This document shows positions 27,047 to 34,602 of a DNA stretch of 64,000 nucleotides, piece by piece; the first letter of the stretch is position 1; each line of letters begins with the position of its first letter. The DNA is taken from assembly GCA_036774405.1 (NCBI GenBank), contig DAIPBO010000007.1, positions 68,967-132,966 of the forward strand, written 5' to 3'. The position numbers and the translations under genes were made by a program. The notes below the pieces were generated by a model. That model made no database searches. It was not told where the DNA came from and saw only the letters and a program-made list of their open reading frames with translations. The stretch comes from JAAYDS01 sp012729155. GTDB taxonomy: Bacteria > Chloroflexota > Anaerolineae > UBA1429.

Positions 27047-29110
27047 TCAGGCCACGTTGGCCCGCACCTGGCGCGCAGTCTCTTCATTGGTAGGCTGATA
27101 GTGCGAGAACTCCATACTAAAGGTGCCACGCCCTTGCGTGTTCGAGCGCAGCGTAGTGGCATAGCCAAACATGCGCGCCAGCGGCACGTTGGCCGTAATG
27201 CTCTGTACGCCCGCGCCGCGCGAATCGATACCGCTCACTGTGGCAGCGCGCGATGAGAGGTCGCCGATGATCTCGCCGGTATACTCTTGCGGCGCCGTCA
27301 CCTCAACCCGCATGATCGGCTCAAGCAGCACCGGTCCACCCTTCATGATCGCCTCGCGCAGGGCGAAAGCACCCGCCATGAAAAAGGCGCGCTCGTTCGA
27401 GTCGACTTCGTGATACTTGCCGTCTACAAGAGAGACCTTGATGTCGACCACCGGCTGTTTGGCGAACGGGCCCTCTTGCAGAGCATCGAGGATGCCCTTT
27501 TCGACGGCTGGGATGTACTCCTTGGGCACCGACCCGCCGACAATCTTGTTCTCAAAGCTAAAACCTGAGCCCTCAGACAGCGGCTCGACATCGAGGACTA
27601 CAACGGCGAACTGCCCGCGTCCCCCTGACTGCTTGACCAGCCTCCCCTCGACACGCACTGGGCGCGTTAGCGTCTCGCAGTAGGCAACCTGCGGCGCCCC
27701 CACAACGGCTTCGACGCCAAACTCACGACGCAGACGATCAACGGCGACCTCGAGGTGCAACTCGCCCATGCCGGCGATGGTCGTCTCCTCAGTCTGCTCG
27801 TTGGTTCGTACATAGAGCGTCGGGTCCTCTTCTGAGAGGCGCTGCAGGGCCACCGAGAGCTTTTCCGCGGCACCCTGGTCTTTGGGGTGAATCGCGATCT
27901 CGATCACCGGCGTGGGGAACGATATCTGCTCAAGGACAACGGGATAGTCTGCATCGCACAGCGTCTGGCCCGTCTTGGCCTCGCGGAAAGCCAATACGGC
28001 GCCAATGTCACCAGCAGAAAGCTCGTCGATCTCATCGCGTCGGTCGGCGTACATGCGCACCAAGCGGCCAACCCGCTCACGCCGGCCGGTGGAGCTGTTA
28101 TAGATCGAGTCTCCCCGTCGAATGGTGCCCGAGTAGACCCGCAGGAACGAGACCTTGCCCACATACGGATCAGTCATGATCTTAAAGATGAGAGCCGCGG
28201 CCGGTGCGTGTGAGTCTGGCGGGCACTCGACACGCTCGCCGCTTTGGAGCGTCTCGGCTGTCATGGGCTCCACATCACGTGGCGAAGGAAGATAGGCCAC
28301 AATCGCGTCGAGCACTGGCTGCACGCCGACGTTCTTGAGCGACGAGCCACACAGCACCGGCACTGCCTGGCCCTGAATGGTTAGCCGACGCAGAGTTCCC
28401 CTAAGCGTGTCGCTGTCCAGCTCATGCCCCTCCAGGTAGGCTAAAGCGGTATCATCGTCGACATCCGCAATGGCTTCGATCATCGCCTCACGGCGCCGCT
28501 CTGACTCAGCGAGCAACGTAGCAGGAATCTCGCGCACCTCGAACGTGCCGTCCTGCGAATAGTACAGCGCCTTCATCTCCAACAGATCGATCGTGCCCTG
28601 GAAGTTGGCGTCAGTACCGATGGGCATCTGCAGAACCACGGGATTGGCGTTGAGACGCTTACGCATCATCGCCACCGTACGATCGAGATCGGCGCCGACG
28701 CGGTCGATCTTGTTGGCGAACGCAATTCTTGGCACGCCATAGCGATCGGCCTGACGCCACACTGTCTCAGACTGCGGCTCTACGCCGGCCACCCCATCAA
28801 AAACCACCACACCGCCATCGAGCACACGCAACGCCCGCTGAACCTCGGACGTAAAGTCGATATGCCCAGGCGTGTCGATGACGTTGATCTGGTGTCCACG
28901 CCAGTTGCACGTCACAGCTGCGGATTGGATAGTGATGCCGCGCTCTCGCTCTTGAGCCATGAAATCGGTCACGGTGTTGCCGTCGTCGACATTGCCCAGC
29001 CGATGGATCTGCCCCGTATGGAGCAAGATTCGCTCAGTGGTCGTCGTTTTGCCCGCGTCGATGTGCGCAATGATGCCTATATTGCGTAGCTTGTCGATGT
29101 CATTACCCAT
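27047..29110 (-). CDS. fusA: elongation factor G
   Basis: 687 residues. G1 AHIDAGKTT near 15, G3 DTPGH near 80, G4 NKID, then domains II-V ending with the fold that contains GYATTLRSNTQGRGTFSMEF, the EF-G domain V consensus. The protein moves tRNA and mRNA through the ribosome or, with RRF, splits ribosomes. The switch region reads GNVDDGNTVTDFMAQERERGITIQ, which differs from the common GAATxDWMEQEQ. The gene stands alone, not in an rpsL-rpsG-fusA-tuf operon, so it may be a paralogue rather than the main EF-G. The ATG at 29110 is chosen by homology; the ribosome site is weak (GGGGG). Confidence 0.92.
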   Translation of the reverse strand: MGNDIDKLRNIGIIAHIDAGKTTTTERILLHTGQIHRLGNVDDGNTVTDFMAQERERGITIQSAAVTCNWRGHQINVIDTPGHIDFTSEVQRALRVLDGGVVVFDGVAGVEPQSETVWRQADRYGVPRIAFANKIDRVGADLDRTVAMMRKRLNANPVVLQMPIGTDANFQGTIDLLEMKALYYSQDGTFEVREIPATLLAESERRREAMIEAIADVDDDTALAYLEGHELDSDTLRGTLRRLTIQGQAVPVLCGSSLKNVGVQPVLDAIVAYLPSPRDVEPMTAETLQSGERVECPPDSHAPAAALIFKIMTDPYVGKVSFLRVYSGTIRRGDSIYNSSTGRRERVGRLVRMYADRRDEIDELSAGDIGAVLAFREAKTGQTLCDADYPVVLEQISFPTPVIEIAIHPKDQGAAEKLSVALQRLSEEDPTLYVRTNEQTEETTIAGMGELHLEVAVDRLRREFGVEAVVGAPQVAYCETLTRPVRVEGRLVKQSGGRGQFAVVVLDVEPLSEGSGFSFENKIVGGSVPKEYIPAVEKGILDALQEGPFAKQPVVDIKVSLVDGKYHEVDSNERAFFMAGAFALREAIMKGGPVLLEPIMRVEVTAPQEYTGEIIGDLSSRAATVSGIDSRGAGVQSITANVPLARMFGYATTLRSNTQGRGTFSMEFSHYQPTNEETARQVRANVA

Positions 29111-29263
29111 GTCTAGTGGAACCCCCAACAATAGTCTGCGCCAAGGCCCGGGCCCTGGGCACATAAAAGCGACGGACGTCTCTCAGCGCATCATGCGCCC
29201 TAGCCCAGAGACGCTACCGCCGCATCTTTGCTTCTATGGCCAAGCGCTTGCTCGGCTCATAAC
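29111..29263 (-). other. long structured 5' leader of fusA
   Basis: The predicted start near 29263 leaves about 150 bases before the ATG. The leader can fold as GTCTCT (29178-29183) with AGAGAC (29207-29212), enclosing GCGCA/TGCGC. I recognise no known riboswitch or protein-binding motif. Confidence 0.4.
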
Positions 29264-29269
29264 CTTTCG

Positions 29270-29298
29270 ATAATACCATGGCACGGCAAAGATGTCAA
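29270..29298 (-). promoter_or_regulatory. promoter of fusA
   Basis: Minus strand TTGACA (29298-29293), 17 bases, TATTAT (29275-29270): one of the best matches to the sigma70 consensus in the window. Confidence 0.75.
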
Positions 29299-29340
29299 TC
29301 TGACCCACCATTCGCAAGACCATGACGCCACATGGGTCGC

Positions 29341-29370
29341 TTGCCTGGCCACCCAGAGCTGCGCTAGCAT
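29341..29370 (+). promoter_or_regulatory. possible promoter of the S4-domain gene
   Basis: TTGCCT (29341-29346), 18 bases, TAGCAT (29365-29370), about 30 bases before the start. Confidence 0.35.
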
Positions 29371-29400
29371 AGCCATAGCCTAGCGAGAAGGAGACCCATG

Positions 29401-29616
29401 ATGCAAGAGCCCATCCGCTTCGATCAGTGCTTGAAGCTGCTCTCTCTGGTTCAGTCTGGCGGTGAGGCCAAGCACCTCATCCAGGGCGGCCAGGTGCTGC
29501 TCAACGGCGTTGTCGAAACGCGTCGCAGCAAAAAGGTGCAGTTGGGCGATACCATCACATTCCGAGGCGAGAACTACACCGTGACGCAAGAGCTGCTGCG
29601 GCGCTCTGAGGGCTAG
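29401..29616 (+). CDS. small S4-domain RNA-binding protein (YbcJ/RlbA-like)
   Basis: 71 residues, almost wholly one S4 RNA-binding domain: FDQCLKLLSLVQSGGEAKHLI, then GGQVLLNGVVETRRSKKVQLGD, the characteristic turn and basic strand. Small free S4 proteins of this sort bind rRNA or stalled ribosomes. Two ATG codons occur in tandem; the second (29401) is 7 bases from GGAG and is preferred to 29398. Ends by overlapping the converging acetyltransferase gene by 4 bases. Confidence 0.9.
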   Translation: MQEPIRFDQCLKLLSLVQSGGEAKHLIQGGQVLLNGVVETRRSKKVQLGDTITFRGENYTVTQELLRRSEG

Positions 29617-30116
29617 TCATCGGTGTTCAGCTCCAGACGCATCCGTTGACGATCGCCATTGTCCTGATCAAGCACAAACCCCGCGGCCCGGTACAGGTGC
29701 ATTGCCCGCAGGTTCGCCTTGGTCACGTTGAGCGTGATGGCCGTGCGCCCCGCCTCACGAGACTCTTTGATGGCGTCTCTGAGCAACGACGCTCCACCGC
29801 CCCGCCCCCAAAAAGGCTCCGCCACCTGAACATGCCGGATGTGCACTGCGTCCCAGGAGCTGTTAAAGTCGAGCCAAAGCCAACCTATGAGTTGTCCATC
29901 ATGTTCATAGACATACATACGGTGGTACCGCAGGCCAGCTTCGAGCGAATAACGGAAAGCACTCTCAGAGAAGGGCTCTCCAGGAAAGTTGATCGACCAA
30001 CTCGCGAGCTCGAGCGCCAGCAGCGCGCGATAGTCTCCCATGGTGGCCTGTCGTCGTGCCCAAACCAACGCGGCGCCGCCCTCGTTCGCGCCAACTGTAG
30101 GGGTCGGCGTAGTCAT
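29613..30116 (-). CDS. GNAT family N-acetyltransferase
   Basis: 167 residues. The acetyl-CoA loop is VAEPFWGRGGGASLLRDA (the Q/RxxGxG/A motif A), followed by motif B LNVTKANLRAMHLYRAAGF. The N-terminal 20 residues are variable. The acceptor is unknown. The start overlaps the stop of the solute-binding gene as ATGA, so it is translated together with it as the last gene of a three-gene operon. Confidence 0.9.
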   Translation of the reverse strand: MTTPTPTVGANEGGAALVWARRQATMGDYRALLALELASWSINFPGEPFSESAFRYSLEAGLRYHRMYVYEHDGQLIGWLWLDFNSSWDAVHIRHVQVAEPFWGRGGGASLLRDAIKESREAGRTAITLNVTKANLRAMHLYRAAGFVLDQDNGDRQRMRLELNTDD

Positions 30117-30931
30117 TCCTCACCGCCGAGCCAGCGATGATTCATCCTCTGCAATTCGTCCGTTGCCACTAAGTTGGCGATGATGCTGTCTACCTCCGCA
30201 ATAAGGCGTGGGGCGTCGCGTGCCGTGACCACGTACACCGGCTCTGACACCAAGGGTGGCAAGATCATCTTTAAGCGCGAATCAGCGGCAAGCTGGCCTC
30301 CGGTAATGCGGTCGCAAATGGCCACATCGGCCGATCCCTCAATCAGCGGTGTCAGCAGATCGTCAACATGATCGACAATCACGAGCCGTACCGGTGCCCG
30401 CTCTTGACCAAGTCGTCGCACATAGAGATGCGCTTCAGACCCGAGTTCTACGGCGACACGCGCACTGGCCCAATCGTCGGGCTGGCTGTTCTCGACAGAG
30501 GCAACTAGCACCAGCCCAAGATCGGCATAGGCTGTGGAAAAGGCCACATCGCGCGTAAGCGTGCCATCATAGGGCATGGCCGAGATGATCATGTCAATCC
30601 GACCGGCCTGCAGTGCCCCGAGCAAGCCATCCCAGTGGATATTGGCCAGCTCGAGATCAACGTTCATCGCCTCGGCAATGGCCCGCGCCAGATCGACGTC
30701 GAGCCCCACAAAAGTGCCATCGTTGGACAGGCTGGCCAGAGGCGGATATGATGCGTCGGTGCCCACACGGAGCACGCCTTGGCGATGCACCCGTGTCCAG
30801 GTCTCGTCCGACGTAAAAGGCAGGCTGCTGAGATTAATACTGCGCCCCGCGGCAAGCAGAGCCAGCACCAGCAATAGCAGCGCCGCCCACCAACGCCTGG
30901 CGAGCTGGGACATCGCTCTCAGGCGTCTCAT
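30113..30931 (-). CDS. amino-acid-type solute-binding protein (orphan)
   Basis: 272 residues. An N-terminal hydrophobic segment (WWAALLLLVLALLAAG) is a signal or anchor without a lipobox Cys. A complete family-3 binding fold follows: LRVGTDASYPPLASL, FVGLDVDLARAIAEAMN, AGRIDMIISAMP and the C-terminal YVVTARD lobe. Such proteins deliver polar amino acids to ABC permeases or sit as sensor domains, but no permease or ATPase is near. The start ATG overlaps the stop of the upstream glycosidase gene by 4 bases (ATGA), proving tight coupling; the longer open frame upstream lies inside that gene. Confidence 0.87.
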   Translation of the reverse strand: MRRLRAMSQLARRWWAALLLLVLALLAAGRSINLSSLPFTSDETWTRVHRQGVLRVGTDASYPPLASLSNDGTFVGLDVDLARAIAEAMNVDLELANIHWDGLLGALQAGRIDMIISAMPYDGTLTRDVAFSTAYADLGLVLVASVENSQPDDWASARVAVELGSEAHLYVRRLGQERAPVRLVIVDHVDDLLTPLIEGSADVAICDRITGGQLAADSRLKMILPPLVSEPVYVVTARDAPRLIAEVDSIIANLVATDELQRMNHRWLGGEE

Positions 30932-32019
30932 GGCCGTACCTCGAGGTACTCGAAAGGCCGGCCTTGCGTATAGCGCTGCAGCTCGGTGTAGATCGGTTTT
31001 GGATCGAACTCTGGCGTCACAAGAGTGAAACGGTCCTGATAGGTACGCTGATCCCACGGGTAGCGAAAAACCCAGATGCACAGCGCTTGGCACCAATCCC
31101 ACTCTGCAGCAATCTCGAGCGCCTCTATTGTATAGGCAATCCGTTGCAGGGGCGAGACACCTTTGGTCCAGCGCGGATGGTCGTTCCAGCCAGACTCGGT
31201 AATCAGGCAGGGCTTGTCGTCATCGCCGTGAGCCACCATGATTTCGCGGACAAGCTCAGCGCGCCGGAAGTTGACCACACCTTCGTCGGGTGCATCGCTG
31301 GCCGGAAAGGTGAGGCCGTAGGCGTGGATGGCCATCGCATCGAACCAGTCGGCAGCGCCTGCAGCATACATCCGACGCAGATACTCCAGGTCATCCATAG
31401 CCCACTCATTGCCAGGGGGCGCCAATGTGGGCGCCAGCCCTGCAGCGAGCACTTGCGTGTCGGGGGCCACGGCCTTGACAGCGCGATAGGTCTCTGCCAA
31501 GAGCTCGACATAGCCCTCAGGGTCCACACGACGATAGCCCCACTCGAAAGCGAGGTTTGGCTCGTTCCATACGACGATATGATTGACGCGCCCACGATAG
31601 CGCTCGGCAAAAGCTGCTGCGAAGCGCGCATAATCGCCATAGTGCTCGGATCCAAGATAACGATCGCTCGTGTCGGGGGGGCGAGCCCATGCAGGCACAT
31701 AGTCGATCCGTGCCACCAGACTCAGCCCCTGGGCCATGGCATGCTCGATGACCAGATCAGCGTGAGCCCAGTCATAGCGACCCGGATGTGGCTCGCTATA
31801 AGCCCAGGGAAAGTACTCAACCACCCAGGGGCTGCCCATCTCGCGCACCAGCTCGAGGGTTCGCTTGATCTTCCACGGCTCCACCTCATCAGTTAGCCGG
31901 GTGTGAACCCCCATTTTCGGTGTCTGTGTCTCAACTGCCCGTTGGGGCCCCACCTCTACCCGCTGCACACCAGGTGCGTTGAGGAGCGCGACACACGTAC
32001 AGATCACGGCAACTCGCAT
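30928..32019 (-). CDS. secreted clan GH-A glycosidase (GH5/GH39-like)
   Basis: 363 residues from the chosen start. A short signal (MRVAVICTCVALLNAPG) precedes a TIM barrel with the clan GH-A catalytic pair: acid/base Glu in VVWNEPNLAFEWG and nucleophile Glu in CLITESGWND. A further barrel marker is ARIDYVPAWARPP. GH39 and GH5 members cleave xylans, mannans or glucuronidated glycans; the family cannot be fixed by eye. ATG 32019 is favoured because GGAAG lies 7 bases ahead; an ATG at 32091 would run into the tRNA-Arg promoter and has no ribosome site. First gene of the GH-A/solute-binding/GNAT operon. Confidence 0.83.
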   Translation of the reverse strand: MRVAVICTCVALLNAPGVQRVEVGPQRAVETQTPKMGVHTRLTDEVEPWKIKRTLELVREMGSPWVVEYFPWAYSEPHPGRYDWAHADLVIEHAMAQGLSLVARIDYVPAWARPPDTSDRYLGSEHYGDYARFAAAFAERYRGRVNHIVVWNEPNLAFEWGYRRVDPEGYVELLAETYRAVKAVAPDTQVLAAGLAPTLAPPGNEWAMDDLEYLRRMYAAGAADWFDAMAIHAYGLTFPASDAPDEGVVNFRRAELVREIMVAHGDDDKPCLITESGWNDHPRWTKGVSPLQRIAYTIEALEIAAEWDWCQALCIWVFRYPWDQRTYQDRFTLVTPEFDPKPIYTELQRYTQGRPFEYLEVRP

Positions 32020-32057
32020 ACCCAACTTCCGGGCACGAACCAACGCCGCTGACGCTT

Positions 32058-32086
32058 TTGCGGACAGCCTTCCCAAGTGATATACT
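32058..32086 (+). promoter_or_regulatory. promoter of tRNA-Arg
   Basis: TTGCGG (32058-32063), 17 bases, TATACT (32081-32086), 11 bases before the tRNA. Confidence 0.65.
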
Positions 32087-32097
32087 CCCATGCGTCG

Positions 32098-32170
32098 GCC
32101 CCAGTAGCTCAGAGGATAGAGCAGAGGTTTCCTAAACCTTGTGTCGGGGGTTCAACTCCCTCCTGGGGCA
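32098..32170 (+). tRNA. tRNA-Arg (anticodon CCT)
   Basis: A full cloverleaf can be drawn: acceptor GCCCCAG (32098-32104) pairs with CTGGGGC (32163-32169); D arm GCTC/GAGC; anticodon stem GAGGT/ACCTT around loop TTCCTAA with anticodon CCT; T arm GGGGG-TTCAACT-CCCTC with one G-T pair. The discriminator is A and CCA is not encoded. It reads AGG codons. Confidence 0.95.
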
Positions 32171-32176
32171 TCTGCG

Positions 32177-32206
32177 ATGGCTCGTGCCTTGCCACGGGCC
32201 ATTTTC
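32177..32206 (+). terminator. intrinsic terminator of tRNA-Arg
   Basis: A 10-bp stem ATGGCTCGTG / CACGGGCCAT (one G-T pair) with a CCTTGC loop, followed by TTTTCGTTT. Confidence 0.8.
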
Positions 32207-32263
32207 GTTTGCGCAGCATAGCACAAAGCGCCACCATCGGAAAAGGTCTGGCTGTTTACGCAC

Positions 32264-32292
32264 TTGACGAACAGCAAACACCCTTGCACAAT
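32264..32292 (+). promoter_or_regulatory. promoter of the small-protein pair
   Basis: TTGACG (32264-32269), 17 bases, CACAAT (32287-32292), 40 bases before AAGGAG at 32331. Confidence 0.6.
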
Positions 32293-32343
32293 GGTCTGGA
32301 CGACGCGCCGGTGGCGTCGCGAAACGTACGAAGGAGTATGGCG

Positions 32344-32550
32344 ATGGATGAACTCATCAAACTTGTCGTGGCCAAGACGGGCATATCTGAAGACGCTGCC
32401 CGGCAAGCCATCGAGACCGTCCTGGACTTTCTCAAGGGCAAGCTGCCCGCTCCGCTGGGAGAACAGCTCGAGGGGCTCCTGGGAGGGGCTGAAAGCCCTG
32501 AGGCCGGCGGACTGTTGAGCGGTCTCGGTGGCCTGCTGGGCAAACGTTAG
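32344..32550 (+). CDS. small helical protein of unknown function
   Basis: 68 residues. The first ~40 form two amphipathic helices (MDELIKLVVAKTGISEDAAR, then AIETVLDFLKGKLPAPLGEQ) like small DUF2267/DUF2780 proteins; the tail is glycine/leucine-rich (LLSGLGGLLGKR). No catalytic motif is visible. ATG 32344 is 7 bases after AAGGAG; 32338 is too close. It is followed after 32 bases by the DUF4332 gene and preceded by its own promoter, so the two make a small operon. Confidence 0.75.
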   Translation: MDELIKLVVAKTGISEDAARQAIETVLDFLKGKLPAPLGEQLEGLLGGAESPEAGGLLSGLGGLLGKR

Positions 32551-32582
32551 CGACATTCATTAGGAGACAGGGGAGAAGCATC

Positions 32583-32987
32583 ATGACCAAGCTGGCGAAC
32601 ATTGAGGGTATCGGACCCGTCTATCAGGAAAAGCTGAACGCCGTGGGCATCCGCTCCATTGAGAGACTGCTTGAGATCGGCAAGACGCCCAACGGGCGTG
32701 CCCAACTGGCCGAGGACAGCGGCATCAGCGCCAAGCTTTTGCTGGAGTGGATCAACCACGCTGACCTGTTTCGCATCAAAGGCATTGCTGAGGAATACTC
32801 GGACCTACTCGAAGAGGCGGGCGTTGATACGGTACCCGAGCTGGCGCAGCGCAACGCTGACAATCTCTATGCCAAGCTGGTAGAGGTGAACGCCGAGAAA
32901 AAGCTGGTGCGCCGGTTGCCGCCCAAGGTACTCGTCGAGGACTGGGTAGCGCAGGCCAAGTCTCTGCCGCGCGTCATAGAATACTAG
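32583..32987 (+). CDS. DUF4332 helix-hairpin-helix protein
   Basis: 134 residues. Two tandem helix-hairpin-helix-like units: KLANIEGIGPVYQEKLNAVG then FRIKGIAEEYSDLLEEAGV, matching DUF4332. The family is common in Chloroflexi, cyanobacteria and halophiles, and is thought to bind DNA or RNA through the hairpins, but no role is established. A basic end (KKLVRRLPPKV) supports nucleic-acid contact. Ends before a strong hairpin. GGAGAAGC serves as the ribosome site. Confidence 0.87.
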   Translation: MTKLANIEGIGPVYQEKLNAVGIRSIERLLEIGKTPNGRAQLAEDSGISAKLLLEWINHADLFRIKGIAEEYSDLLEEAGVDTVPELAQRNADNLYAKLVEVNAEKKLVRRLPPKVLVEDWVAQAKSLPRVIEY

Positions 32988-33005
32988 CACTGACAGACGA
33001 ATGTA

Positions 33006-33032
33006 CTCAAGGCGCTCTGAGAGCGCCTTGAG
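33006..33032 (+). terminator. hairpin terminator after the DUF4332 gene
   Basis: A perfect 12-bp stem CTCAAGGCGCTC / GAGCGCCTTGAG with a TGA loop; no T-run. Confidence 0.7.
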
Positions 33033-33073
33033 CCTCGCCCCTACCGGGTCTGCATGTTCTTAGGAGCCGAGAC

Positions 33074-33694
33074 GTGATTGGGAATATCCACTGGCTGGGC
33101 CACGCGAGCTTTCGCATCGACAACGACCTGATCATCTACATCGATCCGTGGCGCCTGCAAAAGGTGGTGCCAGCTGCTGACATCGTGCTGGTGACCCATG
33201 GCCACAGCGACCACCTCTCCCCGGAGGATCTCGCCAAGATCACACAACCAGATACGGTCTTTGTGTGTGCACGGCCTTACGCCAACACCATCGAGGGCAA
33301 CGTGCGCCCGATCTCACCGGGCGAATCGATCGAGGTGCGTGGTATCGGCATCCACGCCGTGCCTTCGTACAACACCAACAAGCCCAACCATCCGAAGAGC
33401 GCCGGCAATGTGGGTTACGTTGTGACCGTGGGCGGCGTACGTATCTACCACGCAGGCGATACCGATGTGATCCCCGAGATGGGAGACATCGAGTGCGACG
33501 TGGCTCTGTTGCCGGTGGGCGGCAAGTATACAATGGACGCCAAGGAAGCCGTTGAGGCTGTGCGCCTGATAGAGCCCAAGATCGTGGTGCCCATGCACTG
33601 GGGCGCCATTGTGGGCTCTGAACACGACGCCGAGACACTGGCGGCACGCGTGCCCAAATCTGTGCAGGTGGTTACTCTCGAAGCCGAGGTCTAG
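33074..33694 (+). CDS. MBL-fold metal-dependent hydrolase (UPF0173/UlaG-like)
   Basis: 206 residues. The metallo-beta-lactamase signature THGHSDHLSP near 40 gives the HxHxDH ligands, with a further ligand Asp in YHAGDTDVI near 137 and a His in PMHWGAI near 177. The early WLGHASFRI block is typical of UPF0173/UlaG-type hydrolases, which include lactonases and phosphodiesterases. Substrate unknown. Start is GTG 33074, 7 bases after AGGAG. It converges with the AMMECR1 gene 15 bases away. Confidence 0.92.
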   Translation: MIGNIHWLGHASFRIDNDLIIYIDPWRLQKVVPAADIVLVTHGHSDHLSPEDLAKITQPDTVFVCARPYANTIEGNVRPISPGESIEVRGIGIHAVPSYNTNKPNHPKSAGNVGYVVTVGGVRIYHAGDTDVIPEMGDIECDVALLPVGGKYTMDAKEAVEAVRLIEPKIVVPMHWGAIVGSEHDAETLAARVPKSVQVVTLEAEV

Positions 33695-33709
33695 TCGCTG
33701 CGGTAGCCG

Positions 33710-34219
33710 CTACCGATAGCGCGTCACTCGAAAGCGATACAGCGCGTACGCCTCGTGAGGGCTGATCCACGCTTTGCGCAGGGCGATGCCGACCTGCTTC
33801 TCGGCCGTGTCCACGCCCTCCAGATCGGGCAACAGCAAACCACGGCGCTCGCCCAGCTCGACGATGACCCCATACTGCATCGGGTCGAGCTCTGTGAGCC
33901 CATGGATACGCTCGGCAGGCTCGAGAACGTCGACCGAGATATCCAGGCGATCGAGTTCGTCGGCTCTCACTGGCGCAAAGCGGGGATCTTGAGTCGCAGC
34001 GCTGATGGCGTTGGCGATCACCTCTTCGGCCAACGTCGGCCGCTGTGGCTCGATGGTGCCGATGCAGCCACGCAGTTCGTCGTCGAGATGCAGCGACACA
34101 AACGCCCCCGCACGGCTGCTTGGCAGCTGCATGGGTTTCTCAGGCGGGGCGATGCGGCTGCCATGAAGCACATAGGATGTGATCGCTTCACGCGCCAGAG
34201 CAACGATTGGATGTGACAT
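33710..34219 (-). CDS. amrA: AMMECR1-domain protein (AmmeMemoRadiSam system A)
   Basis: 169 residues. It matches the AMMECR1 family along its length: GAFVSLHLDDELRGCIGTIEP contains the invariant LRGCIG motif, and DPRFAPVRADELDRLDISVDVL follows. In bacteria this protein co-occurs with a Memo-like protein and a radical SAM enzyme in the AmmeMemoRadiSam system, whose chemistry is unknown. Neither partner is in the window. It is the last gene of the pfkB-dus-NifX-like-amrA run, with ATG behind AAGGGGGG. Confidence 0.92.
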   Translation of the reverse strand: MSHPIVALAREAITSYVLHGSRIAPPEKPMQLPSSRAGAFVSLHLDDELRGCIGTIEPQRPTLAEEVIANAISAATQDPRFAPVRADELDRLDISVDVLEPAERIHGLTELDPMQYGVIVELGERRGLLLPDLEGVDTAEKQVGIALRKAWISPHEAYALYRFRVTRYR

Positions 34220-34245
34220 CTCGCACCCCCCTTGTTTTGGGAGAG

Positions 34246-34602
34246 CTAGTGTTGGTGTGTGTGGCCGCTGTCACGCGCGCTGTCGACACTCAGGCCGCCG
34301 GTGATGAACTCGAGTAGGGCACGGCGCGCTGAGCCTGTGGCCCCAGACACGACCTGCAGGCCGCACTGCTCTAGATCGCAACGCACGCCCGCGGAAACAT
34401 CAGCGCACAGCAGCACATCGACGCGCAAGGCATCGATGGCCTGCACTGGATCCTCACTCGCCAGAGGACTAGGCTCTTGACACACCCCCTGTATCAGGCC
34501 ATCGGCCAGTTGAGCAATCAGCCACTGTTGGGCCTCGTCAGCCGAGGCGCTGCAGGGGCACTCAAGGCCCATCTCTCCGTCTACGGCAACCGCTATGCGC
34601 AT
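34246..34602 (-). CDS. NifX/NifB-type iron-molybdenum cofactor-binding-like protein
   Basis: 118 residues with a dinitrogenase cofactor-biosynthesis fold: MRIAVAVDGEMG, DVLLCADVSAGVRCDLEQCG and GATGSARRALLEFITGGL. Small proteins of this family carry iron-sulfur or Mo-Fe clusters, or have been recruited to other metal tasks. Several cysteines (ECPC, CADV, RCDLEQC) and a His-rich tail (HTHQH) favour metal binding. No nif genes are in the window. Its ATG 34602 overlaps the end of dus by 10 bases, showing translational coupling; amrA follows 26 bases later. Confidence 0.83.
   Translation of the reverse strand: MRIAVAVDGEMGLECPCSASADEAQQWLIAQLADGLIQGVCQEPSPLASEDPVQAIDALRVDVLLCADVSAGVRCDLEQCGLQVVSGATGSARRALLEFITGGLSVDSARDSGHTHQH

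Noticed and set aside
32020..32091. Longer GH-A protein starting at 32091
   Set aside because: It would cover the tRNA-Arg promoter and has no ribosome site; ATG 32019 starts a signal peptide behind GGAAG.
34246..34602. Nitrogen-fixation locus
   Set aside because: One NifX-like gene without nifHDK, nifB or nifEN is not enough; such proteins occur in many non-fixers.
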